Assembly: GCA_009667805.1 (NCBI GenBank) | Contig: CM019069.1 | Location: forward strand, 49,496,153 to 49,560,152 | DNA length: 64,000 nucleotides | Direction: 5' to 3' | From: Leptobrachium leishanense | Taxonomy: Eukaryota; Chordata; Amphibia; Anura; Megophryidae | Shown here: one piece after another, positions 1 through 10,099 of the stretch | Layout of the letters: every line of letters begins with the position of its first letter | Position numbering within the stretch: position 1 is the stretch's first letter | Translations under genes and position numbers: made by a program | The notes under the pieces: model-generated | Database searches by the model: none | What the model saw: the letters and a program-made list of their open reading frames with translations, nothing else | What the model was told of the DNA's origin: nothing

Positions 1-884
1 CGAGTGCTCTGCTCCCTTCACTAGCCCCACGCAGTCACGCACTAACCAACCCCACTAGCTGCAGCAGCTCCCCCTCCTTCCTCAGCTCCATCTTTAAAGC
101 CCCGCTGCTCCGTCCACTGACTCCATCCATAATGAGCAGTTACGGCCCGGGACACAGCACTGCAACCCAGAGCTCAACCTGACCTGAAGCCCCCTTAAAC
201 ACATCCCTGCCTGAAGTTCAACCTGCAGCAGGTGAAGAAAAAATGGCCCACAGCTGTGTGTGTGCACTTCAGTCTGCAGTGCACACACACAGCTGTGGGC
301 CATTTTTTTTTTCACCTGCTGCAGGTTGAACTTCAGGCAGGGCTGTGTTTAAGGGGGCTTCAGGTCAGGCTGAGCTCTGGGTTGCAGTGCTGTGTCCCGG
401 GTCGTAACTGCTCATTATGGATGGAGTCAGTGGACGGAGCAGCGGGGCTTTAAAGATGGAGCTGAGGAAGGAGGGGGAGCTGCTGCAGCTAGTGGGGTTG
501 GTTAGTGCGTGACTGCGTGGGGCTAGTGAAGGGAGCAGAGCATTCGGCAGCACACCCTGGTTGTAATTACCGGTACTTAAAAAGGAACAGACAGCCAGCT
601 AGCGATATACAGTTAAACATACAGTAAACATTTTTTTTTTTTCAGGCCGGTGACCGGGTCTTACCCTGCTCTCTCCGAGATCTGCATGCAGGGTCGGTCG
701 ACCCCCTAATTTAATGTTTAAAATATGAATAAACATGTTCAGTTTATACCAGATTTGTGTGAAATTGTGTTATTTTTCAAAATTTTAAGCGCACAGAATA
801 TCGGCCCCTGATATCGGTTATCGGCCTGAGAGACTGCCGATAAATCGGTATCGGCCTGGAAAAAACCATATCGGTCTATCCCTA
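1..884. mobile_element. hAT-like element, right part (left end outside window)
   Basis: The right end reads CGGTCTATCCCTA and stops at 884. Its complement, TAGGGATAGACCG, is a typical hAT-like terminal repeat. Just inside are many short ATCGG/CCGAT repeats (about 790-875). The left end is not in the window, so the target duplication cannot be checked. A shorter relative, 53477-54218, has both ends and an imperfect 8-bp duplication, which supports the assignment. No transposase is visible, so this is a non-autonomous copy. Confidence 0.6.
2..545. repeat. Large palindrome inside the hAT-like element
   Basis: Bases 2-268 and 279-545 are near-perfect reverse complements around a centre near 273. 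GCCCACAGCTGTGTGTG at 247 is mirrored by CACACACAGCTGTGGGC ending at 300. The arms differ by only a few substitutions and a longer T run. Apparent open frames on both strands give nearly the same peptide because the DNA is a mirror; I do not regard them as genes. Confidence 0.85.
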
Positions 885-1555
885 ATTCGGAGGTTAGTGA
901 ATAACCCCTTTAGCATAAAATGAACGTGGCAATCTCTGGTTCTCTAAAGTAGTCCTCTCCTCCAACATGCAATGCGGCGCACTCATAAATACATGACTAA
1001 TACTTCCTCAATCAGCTTTTACGATCAGGGATGCGCAGGGGGTGCTCAGCGGCTAGCTGGAGGGAAAATAGCAACAGCAGGTGGCCAAGCCTGGGCCAGA
1101 GAAACGGTTAAAAACATCACTCAACTGCGAGCGACGACTTTGATCTTTCAGAAACAATTACACTAATATCTCCAAGATTTGGAGCTTTTTGGCTTTTGTT
1201 TTTAGTCCAGTGCATTCCTTCGCAATGTTAAAAGGAAAATATACGTAATAAAATATATATATAATTTGTTTGATGGCCCATCATATACAACTGATTTCTT
1301 ATTGATCATGGATTTTGGGTAAAACCGCTTAAATAAATAAATAAAAAATAAGCCTGGAAAAAGATAGTCTTCATTACTGGTTTCAAAGGCTCACGAGAGC
1401 TCTGGAGACGCGTAATGGTCTATTGGCGTCTGCCGAGCAGCCAGTCTGCCACATCGGAATGGCAATGGTCTGGGAATGGCATTTACTGTACAATTAGGAG
1501 CAACAAGTGGTCTCCTGTAATCTGCTCGATACAGGTGTCACACATACAGTTACAA
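885..1555. other. Intergenic/intronic, no gene seen
   Basis: AT-rich sequence with short A/T runs. GTGAATAACCCC at 898 resembles the end of a frog MITE family but is too short to delimit. I see no exon-like segment. Confidence 0.5.
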
Positions 1556-1765
1556 GTATTCATAAAACGCTAACAAGTTCCGCAGCGCTGTACAATGGGT
1601 GAGGCACAATAACAAATATAAAAATACACATAGGGTAGTATGTATTTTATATTGTAGAATATATGCCGTTATTTATTGACAATAACAAATATACATACAA
1701 GTGAAACACACAGCAGTAGGAGAGAGGACCCTGCTCAAGAGCTTACAATCTATGAGGCGAGATAA
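1556..1765 (-). mobile_element. L2-like LINE 3' tail fragment
   Basis: Contains GCTAACAAGTTCCGCAGCGC, then a GTACAATGGGTGAG block and GAGCTTACAATCT. This is the reverse complement of the 3' untranslated tail seen on L2-type LINEs elsewhere in the window (AGATTGTGAG...GTACAGCGCTGCGG...CTTTATAAATA at 18700-18845). It matches 4838-4975 and 50755-50905 closely. No coding part remains. Confidence 0.6.
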
Positions 1766-1965
1766 AACTCTCAGCAATACCTTTCTAAACTATAATAAAT
1801 GGTAAATGCCATTTAGAAATCGCCGTGTACACAAGATACTTTGCTTTTGCGCTATATTGCATTTCTAAATTATGAATATTTGCTTTTATTTCAGGTTTAT
1901 GTTCGTGTTTATTTGTTGTTTGCTTTGCACCTCCTTGCATCGCGGTCAGTGTATCTCTGGCTTTA

Positions 1966-2405
1966 GGCTAGGGTCAGACGAGCGCATTCTGTGCGGACTG
2001 TGCGTCCGTGCACAACAGACGTACTTTCTGACTGACGACAAGGTAGTGGCCACACAGTCAGTTTTTGTGACTGCTGTTATTTTTGACGGATGTAGCAGGG
2101 AAAATAAATTAATATAAAAATCATTTTGTCTGTCAAAATGCTGGACGTATAAATGCAGTCCGTCTGACTTCATTCCATCCCTCACACACAAAGCTACGCG
2201 GACGTTGCGCACTCTGTGCGTCCATTCTAGCGGATTTACGTTCTTGCCTAACCTGCGTCCGTTTGCCACGTCCGTTATGCGTCCGCAGTTCTGTGCAGAC
2301 GTACTTTGTGTGTGTGGGGCTCCATTGGTCATAATTATATGCGATAACGGACGTACAAATGTGCGGCAACACAGACATGATCAGTGCGCTCATCTGACCC
2401 GAGCC
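1966..2405. mobile_element. PIF/Harbinger-like MITE
   Basis: Terminal inverted repeats GGCTAGGGTCAGACGAGCGC and its near complement GCGCTCATCTGACCCGAGCC bound a 440-bp element. It is flanked by TTA at 1963-1965 and 2406-2408. A 3-bp TWA duplication is the Harbinger signature. The interior has many TGCGTCCG/CGGACG-type words and no transposase. Confidence 0.7.
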
Positions 2406-2408
2406 TTA

Positions 2409-4060
2409 GAGTGCCGAGGTACAGCCTGACTTGCAGAGATCAGGGCTACTGATAATTACACCACTTTATTTACCTACAACGGCAGCAACTTAAATACGCT
2501 GTACACAAAAATACACTTTACATTGGAAATACACTGTATATAAACAGTCATCTAAAAAGGATTAGGTGTAATCATAGTATTAAAGAATAGATCATATAGA
2601 AAGTGGTCAATGAAGCACATGTGTGGCCACAGACAAGGACATGCTGACACTTTTTAGATCAACTCATTACCTCCTGGGGACATTTAAATAAAACATTAAT
2701 GTATCTTATTCACACCGAGAGATTTCTTGCCTATATTATAGTTTAAAAGGATCATAGCTGTGCGTTCTATTGCTATCCAGATCTGTTATATATATATTCA
2801 CATACAATGAATACTTTGTATACCTAAAGAGAGACAAGCTGGGACAGAAAATGACAGATTTGGGAGAAAGACGGGGACTCTTTAGAGGTATAATCAGCAG
2901 AGGGAAATGAATGTATGCTGCAAACAAATATTTCTATCCCCTCAGAAATGATACATACTAGGCTGCTCTTTTAACCCCTGGTAATTCTGAACTACATTTC
3001 CCACAATGCTCAGCCACCCTTGATGCTGGCTAAACAGAGGATACACAGCTCAGAAACATTCGGGATTACCCGGTTGGCCATCTCCGTTAGGGTGGCCTGT
3101 GTACAGCCCTGGATGTAAGATGTAGTACATATATTCTGGATGGAGTAATCTAAATTTGTTCCACTCTGTGACTCGCAGCCTATTTAAATTTCATGCAAGT
3201 CAATAGATAGCAGGTACTGAAAAGCTACATACAGTACATTTACAATCAAAACATATTATGATTCATACGAGATGACAAGAGGAAACAAAGCCGGCATTTC
3301 AGAAAAGATTTAGAAAGCAAACAAACATTTCTAGCGTATTAAAGGCCACATGCATTATTCAGTAAACACACGTGTATATATATTGAGGCAAAATTATGCA
3401 AGCTGAAAAACTAAACTTTGCACACACCCTCCCCCATTGCACCTTTTCTTTGTTGCTCAGTTTTTTTCCCTGTGCACAGCTTAGTGAATACACCCCATGC
3501 ATTCCTTAGATGTGCTGGACTGTGCTGTGTATACCATAATTATCTGTTTGAAAAGGACTTGATACAAACATATTTTTACTTCTCTATGGTTTTTGTTGGG
3601 AAACAATGTTTTAACACGCGCCATGGTCAGCATTCTATGCCAACCTAGCCACCAATAAGGAGCCGCTAAGGCTGGTGTCAGCAACCTTGACCCACTATTT
3701 GTTGCCAGTGTTCTATCTACAGCATATGGCTAGAGGTGGAGGCAGATAGTGCGGTGCGGTCCTCTGCACCGCGGGACTGGAGGTAGGCAAATGATTTTTT
3801 TGATTTTAAAGCATTGAGTGATTTTGCAAAGGGGGGGAGGGGCACACAACACCACCACCAGTGTAACCAAGCAAACGTTCATTTTTGAGTAATGGCTGGA
3901 GTAAGAAGCTGCCAGGCAATAGGAAGTACTGGAAGCGTTACGGGCCTCTCTACTCATCCGGACTGCTTTACAGATATAAAGCTTCTGTGGCAAAAATCAC
4001 CGTAGTTGCAACAACCGTGATTTTTACTGTTGTTTGCACCGTTCTTTCACAGTAGTTGCA
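2409..4060. other. Non-coding stretch with MITE fragments
   Basis: Mostly unique-looking AT-rich DNA. It holds one hAT-MITE arm (2975-3060) and a possible second fragment (TGTCAGCAACCTTGACCC near 3676). No convincing exon was found. Confidence 0.45.
2975..3060. mobile_element. Fragment of palindromic hAT-like MITE
   Basis: GAACTACATTTCCCACAATG followed by CTCAGCCAC matches one arm of the palindromic MITE family seen intact at 33691-33829. The second arm is missing or decayed. Confidence 0.5.
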
Positions 4061-4061
4061 T

Positions 4062-4830
4062 AGTGTAGGGGGACACTACTCATCCTGACCACTTTACAGT
4101 TATACGGCCAGTGTCAGACGAGCGTTTTTCAGAGCGGAAGGAACCTCTGAGAGTGGACGTTCCTTCCACTGACACCCGTGTGGCCACCTCACTTAGTTTG
4201 CTCAGCGCTGCAAGGCTCGATCCTCCTAATGAACTGCGTTTTAGCGTTTCGGAGGGGAGGCTTTCAGCACATCCACTGTAGCGCACGCAATTCGTGCATG
4301 TGCTATATCGTGTGGCCGGCCCCATCGAAATGTCACTACACTGTGTCGGGAGGCACGTCGGTACGGGTGCACATAGTGCACTCGTCTGTCACTGGCCTAA
4401 AGTGATCAGGATATGAGGAGTGCCCCCACCCTGCTTCACCGGTCTGGTGAAAAAGCTGGGTGAAGTTTAGGGGTTTGGTCCGCATCATCAGCAGCTGGGA
4501 ATTTTTTTTTATTTTTTATTTCCCAGCTGCCGGTCAACAGTGACGTCACCAAGCAGACAGTGTGATGACGTCACTCTCTCAAAGACCAACCACAGTAGTG
4601 ATCATTGTCAGAGAGGCCGCCAATGGGTCGGATCTGTGCAGCTCTGATCCATCGTTCTGCGGAGGCGCTATAGAACTCGGAATAGGAGACATGATCTGGA
4701 GTGTGAAAGCCACTCATGGGCCCATCATACTCAGCCAGGCACCCAGCTATTCCTGCAGCTGGATGACTGGAGCTGGAAGTCAGGCAAGGAGACGACGAGG
4801 CTAGAAAACAAGTTTTTGAATACAGTTAAA
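4062..4830. mobile_element. T2-like (TTAA family) MITE, old copy, with nested MITE
   Basis: GGGGACACTACTCATCCTGA followed by CCACTTTA is the left end shared with 8349-8808. The interior CAGCTGCCGGTCAACAGTGA and CGTCACC is also shared with 8349-8808 and 59620-60047. It is interrupted by the MITE at 4106-4397, after which the family sequence resumes with GATCAGGATATGAGGAGTGC. Outer TTAA sites are eroded, so the boundaries are approximate. Confidence 0.5.
4106..4397. mobile_element. PIF/Harbinger-like MITE nested in T2-like MITE
   Basis: Ends GGCCAGTGTCAGACGAGCG and its near complement GTCTGTCACTGGCC resemble the MITE at 1966-2405. The flanking triplets are TAC on the left and TAA on the right, a decayed 3-bp duplication. 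It splits recognisable T2-like sequence. Confidence 0.6.
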
Positions 4831-4837
4831 GTTACAC

Positions 4838-4975
4838 ATTTTTATAAAGTGCTAACAAGTTCCGTAGCGCTGTACAATGGGTAAGACAGAATAACAAATA
4901 TACATACATGTTAAACACACGGAACAGTAGGAGAGAGGACCCCGTTCAAGAGCTTACAATCTAGGTCAGGGCTCA
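4838..4975 (-). mobile_element. L2-like LINE 3' tail fragment
   Basis: GCTAACAAGTTCCGTAGCGC, GTACAATGGGTAAGACAG and GAGCTTACAATCTAGG show the same tail as 1556-1765. Only the 3' untranslated part remains. Confidence 0.6.
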
Positions 4976-5064
4976 GGAATCTTGGCTCCCTGATGTTTTG
5001 GGAACTACATCTCCCATGATGCTCAGTCACCCATTAGGCTGACTGAAGATTGCTGACCCCTGCA
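4969..5064. mobile_element. Fragment of palindromic hAT-like MITE
   Basis: TTTTGGGAACTACATCTCCC followed by ATGATGCTCAG is the left arm. The right arm is reduced to GAAGATTGCTGACCCCTGC. Confidence 0.6.
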
Positions 5065-5210
5065 CTAGGTGAACATACAAAAAGAAAAAACTAAAAAGGG
5101 GGGGGGGGTGGGGTCCTTTCCAACTTATTCTGTCTTCTCTATAACTATGCAAAGAAAAAAACACACACTGAATCACTTCGGATCTTCCCTCTGCGGGCTC
5201 CCGGTAACCC

Positions 5211-5577
5211 GTAAGCAGTATGCAATAAGAAGAAGGTAGAGAGGGTGATCCTACAACGAATTAAAATCACTTAGTATTTGAATCAATTCACGCACATCAA
5301 AAGACAAGATCGTTATCACCGTTCCATGGATGCCTAGGACCTGGGGTATGATTTCCTCCACAGCCGGTGCACTTCAGGAACAATCAGCCAAGACCAAAGT
5401 TTCTCCAGTCAAAGGATTTTATTAATAAAGATAAGACTGCTCACGCTCGACGCGTTTCGTCAAAAGACTTCATCAGGAGATATATGTGCAGTCATAAGTA
5501 CATGGTTAACATGCACCTCTAAGTGATTTTAATTCGTTGTAGGATCACCCTTTACCTTCTTCTTATTTCTCTATAAC
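5211..5577 (-). mobile_element. Small element with inverted flanks carrying a hammerhead ribozyme
   Basis: About 60 bp at 5215-5273 (AAGAAGAAGGTAGAGAGGGT then GATCCTACAACGAATTAAAA) reappears as the reverse complement at 5517-5575. The enclosed unit contains the hammerhead at 5435-5493 and TTTTATTAATAAAG beside it. Hammerheads in vertebrate repeats are known from Penelope-like elements and their non-autonomous relatives. The inverted arrangement is compatible with that, but no reverse transcriptase is present, so the class is an inference. Confidence 0.6.
5435..5493 (-). ncRNA. Type I hammerhead ribozyme (predicted)
   Basis: Read on the minus strand, the conserved core CUGAUGA lies at 5476-5470 and GAAA at 5458-5455. 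Stem II is GUC/GAC closed by a UUUU loop, with one extra A next to the core. Stem III is the self-complementary ACGCGU (5455-5450), which gives a two-pair stem in the monomer and a six-pair stem in a dimer. The predicted cleavage is after C at 5449. Stem I has three inner pairs (CUC/GAG), an asymmetric internal loop, and six outer pairs (GACUGC/GCAGUC). A short stem III and a looped stem I are typical of hammerheads in Penelope-like and related retroelements. All core bases are present, so self-cleavage is plausible but untested. Confidence 0.8.
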
Positions 5578-5664
5578 TATGGCTCACATTGTTGCACAGG
5601 GTTAATACATCAGCAATGCAGACAAATGTATAAACAGAGCATATACCATTTAAAAAAAAAAAAC

Positions 5665-5928
5665 TTAACCCCTTCACTGCTGAGCCATTTCACGTTTTAA
5701 AAAGCACATTTTTCCTTTTTTTATTATTATTGTTATTTTTTTCTTTACTTTAAATATCGTCATGTTTGGTATCATTGGAACGGTCATGCTCCGGCCTTTC
5801 TAATGATACCGAGCATGACCCTGCTAGCTGAAAACAGTCGGGAGATATCGGGGTTCAAACAAACCCCTATCTTTCCTTAGGAGTCAATAAGGACGTTCCC
5901 CACACGTCCTCAGCAGTGAAAGGGTTAA
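5665..5928. mobile_element. TTAA-flanked MITE (CCCTTTCRCTGCTGAG family)
   Basis: TTAACCCCTTCACTGCTGAG on the left mirrors CTCAGCAGTGAAAGGGTTAA on the right, with TTAA at both borders. A second copy is 56409-56670 and a longer one is 10100-11349. The middle contains GTTTGGTATCATTGGAACGG, shared by all three. A TTAA target fits piggyBac or Kolobok/T2-type transposition. Confidence 0.75.
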
Positions 5929-6848
5929 TTTGCGAGCACAGACGATCCCACAAATTTGCATACGGGGGGGGTTCAAAACTTTAATCTGCATAGACGCCAA
6001 TGAAAGCACGTGCTGAGAGTCAATTCTGTGTTTAATCGAAGCGGTTCTCATAAACTCACATGTGAAAAGGTGAAAGCGAGCACTCCATTAAAATGCAGAA
6101 AGGCAGGGCCGTATTAATCAGGTCTGGTTGAGCCGTGCCACTTTCTCTAATGATTTATAGGAAGCAGGCATCTGACATTAATTATTGTTTTGGCCCACAA
6201 TCTATGAATGTTCATTTTTTTTACTTCGTTTAGTTTAAAGCCTGCTCACTCTTTGATATTAGATGAAAATAAGGTATTCCCCCCCCCCCACCAAAAAAAA
6301 GGAGAATTGAAACCATGTGCCTGTAACTAGTTTACATAGCGCAGCCATGAATATTCTGCAAGTGGATTTGAGGGAAATCCAGATATTTAGGCAAGGATTA
6401 ACGTTTATTTTGGTAACTTAATATTTTAACCACAAATATTCGAAAGGTGGTCCTGTGTATTAAATGAGGGGACTGCCAGCAATGAAAGGTTCCAAAATGG
6501 AGTATATTGGGGCTCATTAATTGATCCTACTTCGATATCGTCCTAAATATGCTGGCCAGAGGTCCCCACCTTTGCTAACCAACAGAGTGTGGTCCGAAAT
6601 AAGCAGCCTTTCACATCCTGCACTAATCAGCGCAAAGCTGAATTATTTTTATTTTTAATAAGAGCCCAAAAAAGCTTAAACCCCTTGTGAAATGTGATCA
6701 TGTGACATTAAGAATCTTATGTGCTAGTGGAATAATGACCGTGATTTGTTGCCTACAATTAGGAGTCACTCAAAGGGGGAACGCATGGGACAAAGTTCCT
6801 CCACTATTTTTGCAGAGGCAATGGAGTTCCTATTGGGCCCATAAACTA
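5929..6848. other. Non-coding stretch
   Basis: AT-rich sequence with a C8 and an A8 run near 6280-6300. No gene, RNA or clear repeat recognised. Confidence 0.5.
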
Positions 6849-6851
6849 TAA

Positions 6852-6981
6852 GAGCCATATTACATAGTTTGTGCTAACTTAACCAGAGCTGTTTTAAACT
6901 TACCAGAGCCATTATAGCCTATGGAGGTTTTAAGTTTACAACAGCTCTGGTTAAGTTAGCACCAAGTATGTAATATGGCCC
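6852..6981. mobile_element. Palindromic Harbinger-like MITE
   Basis: Arms at about 6853-6908 and 6928-6980 are reverse complements (GTGCTAACTTAACCAGAGCT mirrored by AGCTCTGGTTAAGTTAGCAC). The outer ends are AGCCATATTACATA and TATGTAATATGGCC. TAA lies at 6849-6851 and 6982-6984. The whole unit is a near-perfect foldback of 130 bp. Confidence 0.75.
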
Positions 6982-7068
6982 TAAATCTTCTATTCTGCTG
7001 TTCAAGCATATCTTTCCCTGTTACAATAAACATAGGATATACCATATTTTTTCGATAAATTCCACATA

Positions 7069-8315
7069 CACTATATTGCCAAAAGTATTCGCTCACCTGC
7101 CTTGACTCGCATATGAACTTAATCGACATCCAATTCCTAATCCATAGGGTTCAATATGACGTCGGTCCACCCTTTGCAGCTATAACAGCTTCAACTCTTC
7201 TGGGAAGGCTGTCCACAAGGTTTAGGAGTGTGTTTATGGGAATTTTTGACCATTCTTCCAGAAGCGCATTTGTGAGGTCACACACTGATGTTGGACAAGA
7301 AGGCCTGGCTCTCAGTCTCTGCTCTAATTCATCCCAAAGGTGTTCTATTGGGTTGAGGTCAGGACTCTGTGCAGGCCAGTCAAGTTCATCCACACCAGAC
7401 TCTGTCATCCATGTCTTTATGGACCTTGCTTTGTGCACTGGTGCACAGTCATGTTGGTAGAGGAAGGGGCCAGCTCCAAACTGTTCCCACAAAGTTGAGA
7501 GCATGGAATTGTCCAAAATGTCTTGGTATGCTGAAGCATTCAGAGTTCCTTTCACTGGAACTAAGGGGCCAAGCCCAGCTCCTGAAAAACAACCCCACAC
7601 CATAATCCCCCCTCCACCAAACTTTACACTTGGCACAATGCAGTCAGACAAGTACTGTTCTCCTGGCAACCGCCAAACCCAGACTTGTCCATCAGATTGC
7701 CAGATGGAGAACGCGATTCGTCACTCCAGAGAATGTGTCTCCACTGCTCTAGAGTCCACTAGTGGCGTGCTTTACACCACTGCATTCAACGCTTTGCATT
7801 GCACTTGGTGATGTATGGCTTGGATGCAGATGCTCGGACATGGAAACCCATTCCATGAAGCTCTCTGTGCACTGTTCTTGAGCTAATCTGAAGGCCACAT
7901 GAAGTTTGGAGGTCTGTAGTGATTGACTCTGCAGAAAGTTGGTGACCTCTTAGCACTATGCGCCTCAGCATCCGCTGACCCCGCTCCGTCAATTTACGTG
8001 GCCCACCACTTCGTGGCTGAGTTGCTGTCGCTCCCAATCACTTCCACGTTCTTATAATACAGCTGACCGTTGACTGTGGAATATTTAGGAGTGAGGAAAT
8101 TTCACGACTGGAATTGTTGCACAGGTGGCATCCTATCACAGTTCCACGCTGGAATTCACTGAGCTCCTGAGAGAGACCCATTCTTTCACAAATGTTTATA
8201 AAAGCAGTCTGCATGCCTAGGTGCTTGATTTTATACACCTGTGGCCATGGAAGTGATTGGAACACCTGATTCGGATTATTTGGATGGGTGAGCGAATACT
8301 TTTGGCAATATAGTG
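7069..8315 (-). mobile_element. Tc1-like DNA transposon
   Basis: A 29-bp perfect terminal inverted repeat starting CACTATATTGCCAAAAGTAT bounds the element. It is flanked by TA at 7067-7068 and 8316-8317, the Tc1/mariner target duplication. It encodes one transposase on the minus strand, which is broken. The perfect ends suggest a moderately young insertion. Confidence 0.93.
7151..8181 (-). pseudogene. Tc1-like transposase, inactivated
   Basis: The reading starts with MGLSQELSEFQRG near 8181, an N-terminal paired-like helix-turn-helix segment. It breaks at an in-frame TGA (8040-8038) just after RTWK and resumes with LGATATQPRSG. A second TGA lies at 7788-7786 after CNAKR, followed by a TAG a few codons on. 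A one-base loss after WSDES shifts the frame. The last 172 residues, from about 7669 to 7151, are open and carry the second catalytic aspartate ([10 protein letters not shown]) and the third acidic residue in [15 protein letters not shown]. The DD34E triad is thus recognisable but split by at least three stops and one frameshift, so the protein cannot be made. Family transposases are about 340 residues, which matches the summed length. Confidence 0.9.
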
Positions 8316-8348
8316 TATATACATAAATGTCAGATTTGAGGGTTTGTG

Positions 8349-8808
8349 TTAAAAGGAACACACTACGCATCCTGACCACTTTATCGTTTTGACGTGGCCA
8401 GGATGTGAGGATTTTTTCCACCCCCCACAGCCCAGCCAAACTGATTAAGAAGCTGGGTGAAGTGGAGGAGTTTTCCCCACCCCATCCAATGTCACCAGCA
8501 GCAGGGGAATTAGAATTTCCCGGCTGTCTGTTACTAGTGACGCAGACACCGCAGAGCGTGCCGACGTCACCATCTAGATCGATCGCAAGTAGCACCGAAA
8601 GTGCAAATTACGCAGAAAAGCCACAGGGACTTCTGGGTCCGGGAGTCCCTGAGCCGAAGAGAAGGAGCTGCACGTGTGCCAAGGGACAAAAAGGTGAGGA
8701 AAATGGGCCTAAATAAATTGGACAGCGGCCGTTAGCAGCCTCTGCCCAGCTATTTAGGAGCAAAAAAAAAAAAAGGACAGTGTACATTTCAGTAGAGAGT
8801 TCCTTTAA
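8349..8808. mobile_element. T2-like TTAA MITE
   Basis: TTAAAAGGAACACACTACGC on the left and AGAGTTCCTTTAA on the right, with TTAA at both edges. The first bases after the end (CATCCTGACCACTTTA) are shared with 4062, 21735, 38600 and 59620. T2-type MITEs with AGGRR ends and TTAA targets are known from Xenopus. No protein is encoded. Confidence 0.7.
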
Positions 8809-9179
8809 GTGCGACATAACTGCTAATCGGGGGAGAGAGAAATCTTGGCGAGTTCCCACACTCCTTTTTTTAGGACAATTTCCTGTTAACAGAAGTCACA
8901 GGACAAACACCAGTAACATAACCAGTCATTAATGTGCCAGCAATACCTCTTTGAAATGTATTTATTCGTTCCGCAATCTAGAATAGTTGTATAGGTATCC
9001 GAATGTGTCGAAGATAGTGAAGCGCCACACCGCCTTAATGTCACACTCCACTCATCATCACTATATATCCTAGTGGCGGTCTCCCCAATCAACAAAAACT
9101 AGAATACAATATACACATATGGATATTAGATTATTATTATTAAGGGTTATAATATTTAATATGTGGGTAAAAGCTTCTT
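8809..9179. other. Non-coding stretch
   Basis: No gene or clear repeat. The sequence is AT-rich with a TATTAAGGGTTATAATATT patch. Confidence 0.45.
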
Positions 9180-9362
9180 GATCCAGGGAGAAATCTGTCG
9201 CCATTCTGGGGTCAAGAACAAATTTTTTCCCAGTATGTTGCATATTGGTGAGTGCTTCAGACTGGGTTTTTTGCCTTCTTTTGGATCAACAGCAGTAGGT
9301 GATGTGGGAGAGGCTAAACCCGATGGACGCATGTTTTTTTTCAGCCTATGTAACTATGGATA
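9180..9362 (+). mobile_element. Non-LTR retrotransposon 3' fragment
   Basis: The sequence TTTTGGATCAACAGCAGTAG ... AACCCGATGGACGCATG ... TTTTCAGCCTATGTAACTAT resembles the 3' end of CR1-like LINEs found in frogs. In one frame it gives the tail-like words DGRMFFF and LCNYGY. It is short and the assignment rests on remembered family features. Confidence 0.45.
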
Positions 9363-9503
9363 CAGCGCAGGTCTAAGATAGAACGTCAAAATTTTCAGTC
9401 CCTATATTAAGTCTATTGTCGACACATATGGACTGAAAAGCTTGACGTTATATGGAACACTCCAAAAGCAAGCCTATCTTAGACCTGACGGTATCCATAC
9501 GTG
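9352..9503. repeat. Imperfect palindrome
   Basis: ATGGATACAGCGCAGGTCTA at 9355 and AGACCTGACGGTATCCAT at 9481 are near complements. Inside, AACGTCAAAATTTTCAGTCC pairs loosely with GGACTGAAAAGCTTGACGTT. It looks like a small foldback MITE with a 30-40-bp spacer. Confidence 0.55.
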
Positions 9504-9765
9504 TGTAAGTTCTAGGTATGTTCACACGAATATTACTCCGGTTATCATACTCTAATACATTGTAATCCATGTTGGAAGTACTGACAACTTATCGCACACT
9601 CCAGGCTTCCTTGATGCTCTTCGGTCTCACTGGCACCTGCTGCACGATGCACTTACGCCTGATGATCGCTGTGTACACGATTAGTAAACACACAGCCAAC
9701 CTGACGGACGAGCAATGAGCGACAATGCCGAGTAAACCACCTAAACCAGCGATTAGTTCTTGGCA

Positions 9766-9895
9766 AAGTAAGAACCCGGCACTCCAGTCCAATGTGAAGG
9801 TCACTTTATTGGGTGCTCCGTGGTGGAAATATTGTATTGCTGCTGAGCACTCAATAAATTGGTCTTCTCATTAGACTGGAGTGCCGGGTTCTTTC
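9766..9895. repeat. Inverted repeat pair
   Basis: AAGAACCCGGCACTCCAGTC at 9770-9789 is mirrored exactly by GACTGGAGTGCCGGGTTCTT at 9875-9894, around an 85-bp AT-rich loop with GAGCACTCAATAAATTGG. The layout resembles the hammerhead-bearing inverted units, but I could not find the core bases here. Confidence 0.6.
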
Positions 9896-10099
9896 CATAC
9901 AAAGAATAAGGTTTTTTTTGGGGGGGGGGGGTTTAGGACTTTCCTGGTTCCCAGAGCATCCGTTCTTGAATTCTTGCAATATCGTTGACTGCATTGCCCT
10001 ACTATACACTGACGTGAACCAGCGAGGACTCCTCAAGTCAGCACACAATGATTTCTGGGTCCATTAAACCCCTCTTCTGGAAGGCCCAGTAAACCCCTC

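Noticed and set aside
8038..8595. 185-residue minus-strand frame
   Set aside because: Only its last 47 codons belong to the Tc1 transposase. The first part runs through the element end and a MITE.
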